From contig JAEERN010000128.1 of NCBI GenBank assembly GCA_016285815.1, positions 1 through 9,152 on the forward strand: 9,152 nucleotides of DNA, given 5' to 3'. Both the position numbers and the translations under genes were made by a program. Shown here in pieces: positions 1 through 6,446 of this stretch; positions within the stretch are counted from its first letter, which is position 1; each line of letters opens with the position of its first letter. The notes under the pieces are model-generated. The model did not search any database. It had not been told where the DNA came from and was given only the letters and a program-made list of their open reading frames with translations. Source of the stretch: Clostridiales bacterium. Its GTDB lineage: Bacteria; Bacillota; Clostridia; Oscillospirales; QAMX01.

Positions 1-135
1 GGCAGCGCCTCGGTGGCCCCGGCCCCGACCCGCGCGGCCATCCGCATCGCGGCCGAGGCGGGAGACGCGGAAACGGCCCGCGCCATCGCGGAGGATCTGG
101 CGGAATTGGTGAAAAAACTGGACAGGAACGCGTAA
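1..135 (+). CDS. 3' end of an unidentified protein gene (partial)
   Basis: Frame 1 is open from the first base to a TAA at 133-135 and gives the last 44 residues of a protein whose start lies outside the window. The visible part opens with a Pro/Ala-rich linker (ASVAPAPTR) and continues as an Ala/Glu-rich stretch that looks like two amphipathic helices ending in VKKLDRNA. I do not recognise the family. The codon choice (G/C in most third positions) matches the genes downstream, which supports real coding. No convincing terminator follows it; the next promoter begins about 50 nt after the stop. The function is unknown. Confidence 0.6.
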   Translation, partial: GSASVAPAPTRAAIRIAAEAGDAETARAIAEDLAELVKKLDRNA

Positions 136-178
136 CGCCGGGAAAAAGCGCGATTTTTTGTGTAAAGTGCAACAAGGC

Positions 179-200
179 TTCCGCTTTACAAGCGGCGGAA
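179..200. promoter_or_regulatory. Inverted repeats over the rnj -35 box (candidate operator)
   Basis: CCGCTT (181-186) and AAGCGG (190-195) form a perfect 6-bp inverted repeat with a 3-nt centre, directly over the -35 hexamer. An overlapping pair, TTCCGC (179-184) and GCGGAA (195-200), is also complementary. The location would let a bound protein block RNA polymerase. No known operator is recognised, and an RNA hairpin belonging to the upstream gene is the alternative, although no T run follows it. Confidence 0.3.
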
Positions 201-213
201 AACATGGTATAAT
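185..213 (+). promoter_or_regulatory. Sigma-A-type promoter of rnj
   Basis: TTTACA (185-190) and TATAAT (208-213) are separated by exactly 17 nt, and a TGG precedes the -10 box (205-207), giving an extended -10 element. Transcription would start near 219-221, leaving a leader of about 208 nt before the rnj ATG. The -35 box sits inside an inverted repeat, which is listed separately. Confidence 0.8.
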
Positions 214-219
214 AAAGCC

Positions 220-427
220 GCAGAACAGTTGAACCGTCCGGGCGGGCGACCCGGACCGTACATACACCGCCGGTCCCTGTCGAGGCAGGGCCGGCCAGCG
301 ATCCTTTTCCGCGAAAAGACACAAAACGGCGGCAAAAAGGGACGGGCGGCGGCCCTGTTTTTGCCGTTTGCCGTTTTATGCTTTTCCGGCGGGAAAAACC
401 AAAAGGCACCAAAAGAAAGGAATCTGA
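220..427 (+). promoter_or_regulatory. Long structured 5' leader of rnj with five hairpins
   Basis: The sequence shows five hairpins in series. A: 236-242 pairs with 250-256 (7 bp). B: 269-279 pairs with 286-295 (10 bp, U274 bulged). C: CTTTTC 304-309 pairs with GAAAAG 313-318. D: 323-341 pairs with 353-377 (19 bp, with bulges at 356-357 and 366-369). E: TTTTCC 382-387 pairs with GGAAAA 392-397. The heptamer CTTTTCC occurs at both 304-310 and 381-387, so GAAAAG 313-318 can instead pair with 381-386. That would open C and E and lengthen D to about 25 bp. A direct repeat ACCAAAAG (398-405 and 408-415) precedes the ribosome binding site AGGAA (418-422). No known riboswitch class is recognised. 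A role in self-regulation of RNase J is inference. Confidence 0.5.
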
Positions 428-2095
428 ATGGCAAAAAAACTGAAAGTGATCCCCCTCGGGGGACTTTGGGAGATCGGGAAGAACATGACCGTTCTCGAAT
501 ACGGAGACGATATGATCATCATCGACGTGGGCGTCGCCTTTCCGGACGATGACATGTTCGGCGTGGATCTGGTCATTCCCGACTTCACCTACGTCGTGGA
601 GAACCGCGCCAAGCTGCGGGGCATCTTTTTGACCCACGGGCACGAGGACCACATCGGCGCGGTCCCGTACTTGCTGGACGTGGTCACCGCCCCGATCTAT
701 ACGACCCGGTTCACCGCGGCGCTGGTGGAGCACAAGCTGCAGGAGAAAAAACCGGCCAACAAGGTCGACCTTCGCGTGGTCTCGCCCGGCGACACCGTGG
801 CGGCGGGGTGCTTCTCGGTGGAGTTCATCGCGGTGAACCACTCCATCGCGGACGCGTGCGCGCTGGCCATCGAGACGCCGGTGGGCCTGGTGTTCCACAC
901 GGGCGACTTCAAGATCGACACGACCCCTGTTTCCGGCGAGATGATCGACCTGGCCCGGATCGGCCAGCTGGGGAAAGAGGGCGTCGTGCTGCTGATGAGC
1001 GACTCCACCAACGTGGAGCGGCCCGGCATGACCATGTCCGAGAGCATGGTGGGCGAGCGGTTCCGCCAGATCTTCAAGGACTGCGGCAAGCGGATCATCG
1101 TGGCCAGCTTCGCGTCCAACGTGCACCGCATCCAGCAGATCGTGAACGCCGCGGTGGAGGCCAACCGGAAGATCGCCTTTTCGGGGCGCAGCATGGAAAA
1201 CGTGCTGGAGATCGGGCTCGAGCTGGGGTATATCGACATCCCCCGCGACGCGCTGATCGACATCACCGAGGTGAAGAACTATCCCAAAAAGCGGGTGTGC
1301 ATCCTGACCACGGGCAGCCAGGGCGAGGAGATGTCCGCGCTGTACCGCATGGCCTTCGACACCCACAAGCAGGTCAAGATCTCGGACGGGGATCTGGTGA
1401 TCCTGTCGGCCAACCCGATCCCGGGCAACGAAAAGCCGGTGTACCGGCTGGTGAACGAGCTGTTCCGCAAGGGGGCCGAGGTGGTCTACGAGCGGCTGGC
1501 TGAGGTCCACGTCTCGGGCCACGCCTGCCGGGAAGAGCTGAAGATGATCCTGTCCCTGACCAAGCCGAAGAACTTCATGCCGGTCCACGGCGAATACCGC
1601 CATCTGGCGGCCAACGCGGAGCTGGGCATCAGCACGGGGATCCCCCGGCAGAACGTGTTCGTCAGCGAGATCGGCCGCATCCTGGAGATCAACCGGGACG
1701 GGACCGCCAAGCTGGGCGGCACCGTGGCCGCCGGAAAACTGCTGGTGGACGGGCTCGGCGTCGGGGACGTGGGCAGCGTGGTGCTGCGGGACCGCAAGCA
1801 CCTGTCCCAGGACGGCATCATCGTCGTGAGCCTGGCGCTGGACAGCGAGACCGCGGCGCTGCTGGCGGGGCCGGAGATCGTCACCCGCGGCTTCATCTAC
1901 GCCAAGGACGCCGAACAGCTCATCGTCGAAATGAAGGACGTGACGGTGGAGGCGCTGGAGGACTGCCGACGGTCCGGCGTGAACGACTGGATGACGGTCA
2001 AGTCCGAGATCCGGTCGGCGCTGGCGGCGTTTATCTCCCGCAAGACCAAGCGCTCGCCCATGATCCTGCCCATGCTGCTGGACGTGGAGCTCTGA
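428..2095 (+). CDS. rnj: Ribonuclease J (metallo-beta-lactamase/beta-CASP family)
   Basis: RNase J is a cytoplasmic zinc-dependent enzyme with 5'-to-3' exonuclease and endonuclease activity, central to mRNA turnover and rRNA maturation in Bacillota. The 555-residue length is typical. Visible in order: the beta-lactamase motif HGHEDH (70-75), H137 in NHSIADA, D159 in HTGDFK, SDSTN (190-194), the beta-CASP part with ASFASN (225-230) and TTGSQGEE (293-300), HVSGHACREEL (from 360), PVHGEYRHL (384-392), and the C-terminal domain after about residue 447 that ends in the family-like SPMILPMLLDVEL. All metal-binding motifs are present, so it should be active. The ATG at 428 follows AGGAA (418-422) by 5 nt and the N-terminus aligns with the family. 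It is monocistronic, between its own promoter and a terminator. Whether it is the RNase J1 or J2 type cannot be decided here. Confidence 0.97.
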   Translation: MAKKLKVIPLGGLWEIGKNMTVLEYGDDMIIIDVGVAFPDDDMFGVDLVIPDFTYVVENRAKLRGIFLTHGHEDHIGAVPYLLDVVTAPIYTTRFTAALVEHKLQEKKPANKVDLRVVSPGDTVAAGCFSVEFIAVNHSIADACALAIETPVGLVFHTGDFKIDTTPVSGEMIDLARIGQLGKEGVVLLMSDSTNVERPGMTMSESMVGERFRQIFKDCGKRIIVASFASNVHRIQQIVNAAVEANRKIAFSGRSMENVLEIGLELGYIDIPRDALIDITEVKNYPKKRVCILTTGSQGEEMSALYRMAFDTHKQVKISDGDLVILSANPIPGNEKPVYRLVNELFRKGAEVVYERLAEVHVSGHACREELKMILSLTKPKNFMPVHGEYRHLAANAELGISTGIPRQNVFVSEIGRILEINRDGTAKLGGTVAAGKLLVDGLGVGDVGSVVLRDRKHLSQDGIIVVSLALDSETAALLAGPEIVTRGFIYAKDAEQLIVEMKDVTVEALEDCRRSGVNDWMTVKSEIRSALAAFISRKTKRSPMILPMLLDVEL

Positions 2096-2115
2096 GCGAA
2101 AGCGAAAAAAAACAC

Positions 2116-2153
2116 GGGACCCGGAGAGCGGAGCGCGCTCTCCGGGCCCTTTT
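2116..2153 (+). terminator. Rho-independent terminator of rnj
   Basis: An 11-bp perfect stem (2120-2130 with 2136-2146) has a 5-nt loop, GAGCG. It is extended by three G-C pairs (2116-2118 with 2147-2149) across a bulged A2119 and is followed by TTTT (2150-2153). An A run at 2105-2112 precedes it. The U tract is short, but the very stable stem 18 nt after the rnj stop makes termination likely. Confidence 0.85.
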
Positions 2154-2174
2154 GCGCCGCGCGCCGCGCGCCGC
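2154..2174. repeat. Three perfect tandem copies of GCGCCGC
   Basis: GCGCCGC is repeated three times head to tail, immediately after the rnj terminator T run and before the next promoter region. It is an intergenic microsatellite-like tract. No function is evident; copy-number variation through slippage is possible. Confidence 0.7.
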
Positions 2175-2186
2175 CGGAAATGTGCG

Positions 2187-2225
2187 GGCAGGGCCAAAAA
2201 GCCCTTGCCAAAACCCGGGGTTTGG
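2187..2225. promoter_or_regulatory. Two abutting inverted repeats over the pduL promoter (candidate operators)
   Basis: The first repeat pairs GGCAGGGC (2187-2194) with GCCCT-GCC (2201-2209, one extra T) around a CAAAAA centre and runs into the -35 box. The second is an 18-bp near-palindrome, CCAAAACCC/GGGGTTTGG (2208-2225), with 8 of 9 half-site pairs matching; it fills the promoter spacer. This placement suits a dimeric repressor. No known regulator site is recognised, and no regulator gene is present in the window. Confidence 0.4.
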
Positions 2226-2233
2226 TGTATACT
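2205..2233 (+). promoter_or_regulatory. Promoter of the pduL-led operon
   Basis: TTGCCA (2205-2210) and TATACT (2228-2233) are 17 nt apart, a good sigma-A arrangement. Transcription would begin near 2240, about 40 nt before the pduL ATG. It follows the rnj terminator, so the genes from pduL onward are probably independent of rnj. Confidence 0.7.
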
Positions 2234-2279
2234 GATAAGAAAGATCGGCTGGTCCGGAGGAAAGGAAGTTAAGAAGAAA

Positions 2280-2849
2280 ATGGACGAACTGAAAGTGATC
2301 GTGGAGACCTCGGCGCGGCACGTGCACCTGACGGAGAGCGACATGAAGACGCTGTTTGGAGAGGGCGTCGAGCTGACGGAGAAGAAAAAGCTCTCCCAGC
2401 CGGGACAGTTCCTGGCCAACGAGAGAGTTTCCATAGTCGGACCCAAGAAGCGGATGGACAACGTCGGCATCATCGGGCCGCTGCGCGCCGCCACCCAGGT
2501 CGAGATCTCGCTGACCGACGCGCGCTCCATCGGCGCGACGGCGCCCATCCGTGAGAGCGGCGACGTGGCCGGCAGCGGCGCCATCCGCATCGAGGGACCC
2601 GCCGGTGCGGTGGAGATCGCCGAAGGCGTCATCGCCGCCAAGCGCCACATCCACCTCGTGCCGGAGACCGCGGAGAAGTACGGCCTGCAGGACAAGCAGA
2701 TCGTCAAGGTCCGGGTGGAAGGCGAGCGCGCCCTCGTGTTCGACGAGGTCGTGGTCCGCGTCAGCCCCAAGTTCGCCGACGCCATGCACATCGACGTCGA
2801 CGAAGCCAACGCCTGCTGCGGCGCCGTTTGCGGCACCGTGCTCCGATAA
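2280..2849 (+). CDS. pduL: PduL-type phosphate acyltransferase (phosphotransacylase)
   Basis: PduL-family enzymes interconvert acyl-CoA plus phosphate with acyl-phosphate plus CoA (acetyl or propanoyl), feeding an acyl kinase that makes ATP. The 189-residue protein shows the two-part zinc-binding pattern: SARHVHL (H14, H16), AAKRHIHL (H123, H125) and MHIDVDEAN (H170). Family signatures include LSQPGQFLANERV (38-50), IGPLRAATQVEIS (65-77) and RESGDVAGSG (91-100). The reading frame is open back to 2205, but that would place the start inside the promoter, so the ATG at 2280 is chosen. Its ribosome site is not ideal: AAGGAAG lies about 12 nt upstream and GGAGG about 19 nt. The N-terminus is short, without the extra helix that targets some PduLs into microcompartments, and no shell genes are nearby. 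It is therefore probably a cytosolic, general phosphotransacetylase and the first gene of the operon. Confidence 0.93.
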   Translation: MDELKVIVETSARHVHLTESDMKTLFGEGVELTEKKKLSQPGQFLANERVSIVGPKKRMDNVGIIGPLRAATQVEISLTDARSIGATAPIRESGDVAGSGAIRIEGPAGAVEIAEGVIAAKRHIHLVPETAEKYGLQDKQIVKVRVEGERALVFDEVVVRVSPKFADAMHIDVDEANACCGAVCGTVLR

Positions 2850-2870
2850 AAACGGACGCCGGGGACGGAG

Positions 2871-2929
2871 AAGGTCAGGCTCTTTTTCGGCGAGGGACCG
2901 CGCAAAGAGTCATTTTGGGAAAGGTCAGG
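2871..2929 (+). repeat. Duplicated AAGGTCAGG flanking a hairpin in the pduL-deacetylase gap
   Basis: AAGGTCAGG occurs at 2871-2879 and again at 2921-2929, exactly 50 nt apart. Between them CTCTTT (2880-2885) pairs with AAAGAG (2904-2909), with an inner CGG/CCG pairing (2888-2890 with 2898-2900). The second copy is in the ribosome-binding position for the next gene. The hairpin has no proper T run, so termination is unlikely; an intercistronic processing or translation-control element is possible. Confidence 0.3.
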
Positions 2930-2939
2930 TGTTATTGGA

Positions 2940-3806
2940 GTGGAAAAGTATCTGATTATCAACTGCGATGATTTCGGTATGTGTCACGCCGCCAACGCGG
3001 CGACGTTCGACCTGCTGGAAAAGGGCGGCGTCACGTCCGCCACCGTCATGACGCCCTGCGGCTGGGCGCCGGAGGCGCTGATGTACGCGGCGGCGCACCC
3101 GGAGTTCGCCATCGGCGTCCACCTCACGTTCACCAGCGAGTGGAAGAAATACCGCTGGCGCCCCGTGGCGGCGGAGAACACCGCGTCGCTGCGCGACGAG
3201 ACCGGCTTCATGCACTTCCACTGCGACACGTTCGAGCGGGACGCGGTGGAGAGCGAAGTGGAAAACGAGATCCGCGCGCAGGTGGCCATGGCCCGGTTCT
3301 ACGGCCACGAGCCGTCGCACCTGGACAACCACATGGGCTCGCTCTACGGCCTGGAGTCCGGGCGGAGCTTCCTGCCCGTCGTGTTCAAGGTCTGCGCCGA
3401 GAACGGGTTCCCCTTCCGCATGATGAAGCACATCCCCGACCGCACGGAGCTGGAGGCCAGGGCCATGATCGAGGAGACCACGGCGCTGGCGGACAAGCTG
3501 GGCGTTCCGATCCTGGACTATCTGTGGGAGCACAGCTGGAACGGACCCCAGTCCCAGAGCTATGAGGCGTTCCGGGACTACATGTACGACCGGTTCGAGC
3601 ACTGCCCGGACGGGATCGTCGAGACCTATATCCACCCGTCGCTGGAGTGCGACGAGCTGAAAAACACCTCCAGCGTGTGGTTCCGCCGCGTGTGGGAGCA
3701 CCGCCTCTTTGCGGACCCGGCCACGAGAAAGCACATCGAGGCCCAGGGGATCCGCCTGATCGACTATCGCGGGCTGAAGAAGCTTCGCGCCGGAGAGGCG
3801 CTGTGA
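2940..3806 (+). CDS. YdjC/ChbG-family carbohydrate deacetylase
   Basis: Members of this family (PF04794; ChbG, HpnK) are metal-dependent deacetylases acting on N-acetylated sugars such as chitobiose phosphate. The 288-residue protein has the expected metal and catalytic pattern: an early Asp pair in NCDDFGM (D10, D11), GVHLTF (H61), SHLDNHMG (H127, D129, H131) and ETYIHPSLE (H232), so it looks intact. The start is a GTG at 2940; AGG (2927-2929) and a GGAG touching the codon are the only nearby ribosome sites, so initiation may be weak. It lies 90 nt after pduL, and its TGA overlaps the GTG of the metallophosphoesterase by 4 nt, which implies translational coupling. I see no signal peptide, so it is cytoplasmic. 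The exact substrate cannot be inferred; a phosphorylated or cytosolic amino-sugar derivative is plausible given the phosphatase next door. Confidence 0.9.
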   Translation: MEKYLIINCDDFGMCHAANAATFDLLEKGGVTSATVMTPCGWAPEALMYAAAHPEFAIGVHLTFTSEWKKYRWRPVAAENTASLRDETGFMHFHCDTFERDAVESEVENEIRAQVAMARFYGHEPSHLDNHMGSLYGLESGRSFLPVVFKVCAENGFPFRMMKHIPDRTELEARAMIEETTALADKLGVPILDYLWEHSWNGPQSQSYEAFRDYMYDRFEHCPDGIVETYIHPSLECDELKNTSSVWFRRVWEHRLFADPATRKHIEAQGIRLIDYRGLKKLRAGEAL

Positions 3807-4870
3807 CGGCGTCTCTGCGTCTGCGTCCGGACGGGACGTTCCGGATCCTTCAACTGACCGACATGCACCTCTTCGGCGAGCGCGGAGAGGACGAGAGGAT
3901 CTTCTCGGAGACCCGGGAGCTGATCCTTCGGGAAAAGCCGGACCTTCTGGCCTTTACGGGAGACATCTCCTGCGACGGGCCGGTCCCGGTGGTGCTGGAG
4001 AGGCTCGGCGGCCTGTTGAACGCCGTCGAGCCTCTCGGCGTTCCCTACACCTTCACCTTCGGCAACCACGAGACGGACCCGGGGCCGGACGGCGGCCTGC
4101 GGTCCGGCGCTGTGGCGGCGTTTCTGGAAAAGCGGCCCCTGTGCGTGTTCGAGCGGGGCGATCCGGCGCTGGGCTGGGGAAATTACGCCGTTCCCGTTCA
4201 GACCGCGGACGGGAGCCGCCCCGCGTGGGTGCTGTACCATCTGGACGGACACTCCAGCCTGGGGCGGTACGAGTTCTCGCCCGGCTTCGTCCGCGCGGGA
4301 GACGCCGCGGTCTCGCGGGAACAGATCCGCTGGCTGGAGCGGACGCATCTGGCCCTGCGCGGAACGTGGGGGCCGGTGCCCGCGGTGCTGTTCGACCACG
4401 TTCCGCTGCCCGAGTTCAACGACGTCTGGATGTTCGACGGGATCCGGGGCGACCGGGGCGAACCGGTCTGCTGCGCGCCCGTGAACACGGGGCTGTTCAG
4501 CGTCCTGCGTGAGCTGGGCGATTTCCGGGCGGTCTTCGCCGGGCACGACCACACCAACAGCTTTTCGGGGCTTCACATGGGGATCCTGCTGGCCTACGGC
4601 CGGTGTTCGGGCAACTATCGCTGGTCCCTCTGGCCGCGGCCCGGCGCGCCCCAGCGCGAAGCGCGGCAGCATCCGGCGGACGGCCCGCGGCTGGCCGACT
4701 GGTTCGTCCGCGGCGGGCGCGTGATCGAGCTGGACGCGGACGGCGGCATCCCGCGGACGCGGGTGGCGCTGTTTGGCGGCGCCGGGGACGAAGAAACGGA
4801 GCATCCGCCGGTGTTCGACCGGTTTTACTATTGGGAGGCCTCGGCCGAAGCGCCGGACCGACCGCATTGA
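3803..4870 (+). CDS. Calcineurin-like metallophosphoesterase (Dcr2/purple-acid-phosphatase-29-like)
   Basis: This is a two-metal phosphoesterase of 355 residues. Motifs in order: TDMH (D20, H22), GDISCDG (D54), GNHE (N88, H89), FDHVPLPEF (H199) and GHDH (248-251), which is the full metallophosphoesterase set. The patterns SREQIRWLE (171-179), VNTGLF (227-232) and the C-terminal AYGRCSGNYRW resemble the Dcr2/PAP29 subgroup rather than nucleases or UDP-sugar hydrolases. The GTG start at 3803 overlaps the preceding TGA (GTGA) and has GGAGAGG (3792-3798) 4 nt upstream. The frame is open upstream to an ATG at 3647, but that extension is Arg-rich and is the shadow of the deacetylase. There is no signal peptide, so it acts in the cytoplasm. 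The substrate is unknown; coupling to the deacetylase suggests a shared sugar or phosphosugar substrate. Confidence 0.9.
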   Translation: MTASLRLRPDGTFRILQLTDMHLFGERGEDERIFSETRELILREKPDLLAFTGDISCDGPVPVVLERLGGLLNAVEPLGVPYTFTFGNHETDPGPDGGLRSGAVAAFLEKRPLCVFERGDPALGWGNYAVPVQTADGSRPAWVLYHLDGHSSLGRYEFSPGFVRAGDAAVSREQIRWLERTHLALRGTWGPVPAVLFDHVPLPEFNDVWMFDGIRGDRGEPVCCAPVNTGLFSVLRELGDFRAVFAGHDHTNSFSGLHMGILLAYGRCSGNYRWSLWPRPGAPQREARQHPADGPRLADWFVRGGRVIELDADGGIPRTRVALFGGAGDEETEHPPVFDRFYYWEASAEAPDRPH

Positions 4871-4889
4871 CGGGGAGAAACGGAAGAGA

Positions 4890-6365
4890 ATGAAACAGGG
4901 ATTTGACAACGAGCTGTACATCAAGCTTCAGACCGAACAGATCCGAAAGAGGATCGCCCAGTTCAACAACAAGCTGTATCTGGAGTTCGGCGGAAAACTG
5001 TTCGACGACTATCACGCGGCGCGCGTGTTGCCCGGCTTTGACCTGAACGGCAAGGTCAAGCTTCTGCTCCACATGAAGGAGGACGCCGAGCTCATCATGT
5101 GCGTCAGCGCCGAGGCCATCGAAAAGAACAAGATCCGCGCCGACATGGGCATCACCTACGACGAGGACGCGCTTCGTCTGGTGGGGCTGCTGTCGGGGCT
5201 GGGCATCAAGATTAACTCCGTTGTCATCACGCTGTACAACGATCAGCCGGCCGCGGCGAAATTCCACAGCAAGCTGGAAAACATGGGCATCCGCGCCTAT
5301 ATCCACCGGCCCACCAAGGGCTATCCCACCGATCTGGAGACCATCATCTCGGACGAGGGCTACGGCGCGAACCCCTATATCGAGACCACCCGGCCGCTGG
5401 TGGTCGTCACCGCTCCCGGCCCGGGCAGCGGCAAGCTGGCCACGGCGCTGAGTCAGCTCTATCACGAGAACAAGCGCGGCGTCAAGGCGGGATACGCCAA
5501 GTTCGAGACCTTCCCCATCTGGAACGTCCCGCTGAAGCACCCGGTCAACCTGGCCTATGAGGCGGCCACCGCCGACCTCAAGGACGTGAACATGATCGAC
5601 CCGTATCATCTGGAGGCCTACGGGCAGACCACGGTGAACTACAACCGGGACATCGAGGTGTTCCCCGTGGTGCGCACCATCCTCGAGCGCATCACCGGCC
5701 GGGACGTCTACAAGTCCCCCACGGACATGGGCGTCAACATGGCGGGCTATGCCATCTGTGACGACGAGGTCTGCCGGTCCGCGTCCTGCCAGGAGATCAT
5801 CCGCCGCTATTACAAGGCGATCTGCGACCGCAAGCTGGGTCTGGTGGAGGCGGACGTTCCCGCCCGCATCGAGGTCATCATGCAGCAGGCGGGCATCCGG
5901 GCCGAGAACCGCAAGGTGGTCGAGGCGGCCCACGCCCGCGCCGCCGAGGTGCACGCGCCGGCGACGGCCATCCAGCTGGCCGACGGCCACTTCGTCACGG
6001 GCCGCGTTTCGGACCTGATGACTTCGCCCGCCAGCGCCATGCTGAATGCCATCAAGTACTGCGCCGGCATGGCGGACGCCGTGCACCTGCTGTCGCCCCG
6101 GGTGCTGGAGCCCATCATCAGCATGAAAAAGAACGTGCTGAAGGACGGAACGCCGCGGCTGAGCGTGGAAGAGGTGCTCATCGCCATGAGCGTCTGCGCC
6201 GACATGAACCCGTCGGTCGAGCTGGCCATGAGCAAGCTGGGAGAGCTGGCCGGCTGTGAGGCGCACTCCACCGTGATGCTGACCCCGTCGGACCAGGCGG
6301 CGTACCGCAAGCTGGGCATCAACCTGAGCAGCGATCCGGAATACCTCGCGAAATTCGATCTGTGA
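4890..6365 (+). CDS. DUF1846 / UPF0371 family protein
   Basis: The 491-residue length and sequence fit the UPF0371 family (PF08903), which is widespread in Bacillota and has no firmly assigned function. Recognisable blocks include the N-terminal GFDNELYIKLQTEQI, VVTAPGPGSGKLATALSQLYHE (from about 172), a FETFPIWNVPLKHPVN region (205-220) and YKSPTDMGVNMAG (274-286). The glycine-rich GPGSGK (177-182) looks like a nucleotide-binding loop but does not fit the Walker A consensus, because the fifth residue upstream of G181 is Pro and Leu follows the Lys. The ATG at 4890 is chosen because the family N-terminus begins there; GGAAGAG (4882-4888) and GGGGAG (4872-4877) are the available ribosome sites. 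An upstream ATG at 4773 would only add a shadow of the phosphoesterase C-terminus. It starts 19 nt after that gene, so it is in the same operon. Confidence 0.93.
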   Translation: MKQGFDNELYIKLQTEQIRKRIAQFNNKLYLEFGGKLFDDYHAARVLPGFDLNGKVKLLLHMKEDAELIMCVSAEAIEKNKIRADMGITYDEDALRLVGLLSGLGIKINSVVITLYNDQPAAAKFHSKLENMGIRAYIHRPTKGYPTDLETIISDEGYGANPYIETTRPLVVVTAPGPGSGKLATALSQLYHENKRGVKAGYAKFETFPIWNVPLKHPVNLAYEAATADLKDVNMIDPYHLEAYGQTTVNYNRDIEVFPVVRTILERITGRDVYKSPTDMGVNMAGYAICDDEVCRSASCQEIIRRYYKAICDRKLGLVEADVPARIEVIMQQAGIRAENRKVVEAAHARAAEVHAPATAIQLADGHFVTGRVSDLMTSPASAMLNAIKYCAGMADAVHLLSPRVLEPIISMKKNVLKDGTPRLSVEEVLIAMSVCADMNPSVELAMSKLGELAGCEAHSTVMLTPSDQAAYRKLGINLSSDPEYLAKFDL

Positions 6366-6385
6366 CCCCGTTGACCCGCGCAATC

Positions 6386-6404
6386 CGCCGGGAAGCGCCC
6401 GGCG
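6386..6404 (+). other. GC-rich intercistronic hairpin
   Basis: CGCCGGG (6386-6392) pairs perfectly with CCCGGCG (6398-6404) around AAGCG in the 81-nt gap between the DUF1846 and aldolase genes. No T run follows, so it is not a terminator. It could stabilise or separate parts of the transcript. I found no internal promoter: the TTGACC at 6371-6376 has no -10 box at a suitable distance. Confidence 0.4.
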
Positions 6405-6433
6405 AACCCATAGAGAACATCAAAAAAGGATAT

Positions 6434-6440
6434 GGAGGAA
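6434..6440 (+). promoter_or_regulatory. Ribosome binding site that fixes the aldolase start
   Basis: GGAGGAA (6434-6440) lies 6 nt before the ATG at 6447. The alternative in-frame ATG at 6432 overlaps this site and has no ribosome site of its own, so 6447 is the start. Confidence 0.85.
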
Positions 6441-6446
6441 CCTGTT

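Noticed and set aside
136..180. Possible terminator of the first partial gene
   Set aside because: A TTTTTT run is present at about 153-158, but no stable GC stem precedes it.
323..385. Hairpin D of the rnj leader as a classical transcription attenuator
   Set aside because: The T runs near it (358-362, 374-377) are inside the stem rather than after it, so it lacks the standard terminator layout. It remains part of the structured-leader finding.
229..552. 107-residue + strand frame across the rnj leader
   Set aside because: It overlaps the rnj N-terminus in another frame and has no ribosome site; its sequence is explained by the hairpin-rich leader.
2205..2279. Upstream ATG extension of pduL
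   Set aside because: It would start inside the -35 box of the predicted promoter and adds residues that are not part of the family.
3647..3802. Upstream ATG extension of the metallophosphoesterase
   Set aside because: It lies within the deacetylase gene in another frame and is Arg/Pro-rich; the GTG at 3803 has a good ribosome site and begins at the family boundary.
3764..4924. 386-residue minus-strand open frame opposite the metallophosphoesterase
   Set aside because: Arg/Pro/Gln-rich shadow of a gene with a complete set of catalytic motifs.
5418..5435. GPGSGK in DUF1846 as an ATP-binding Walker A loop
   Set aside because: The spacing and the residue after Lys (Leu instead of Ser/Thr) do not fit the consensus.
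4497..6383. 628-residue open frame on the minus strand opposite the DUF1846 gene
   Set aside because: It lies antisense to a clearly recognised gene and has low-complexity, His/Val/Arg/Gly-rich composition typical of GC-rich shadow frames. It has no recognisable domain.
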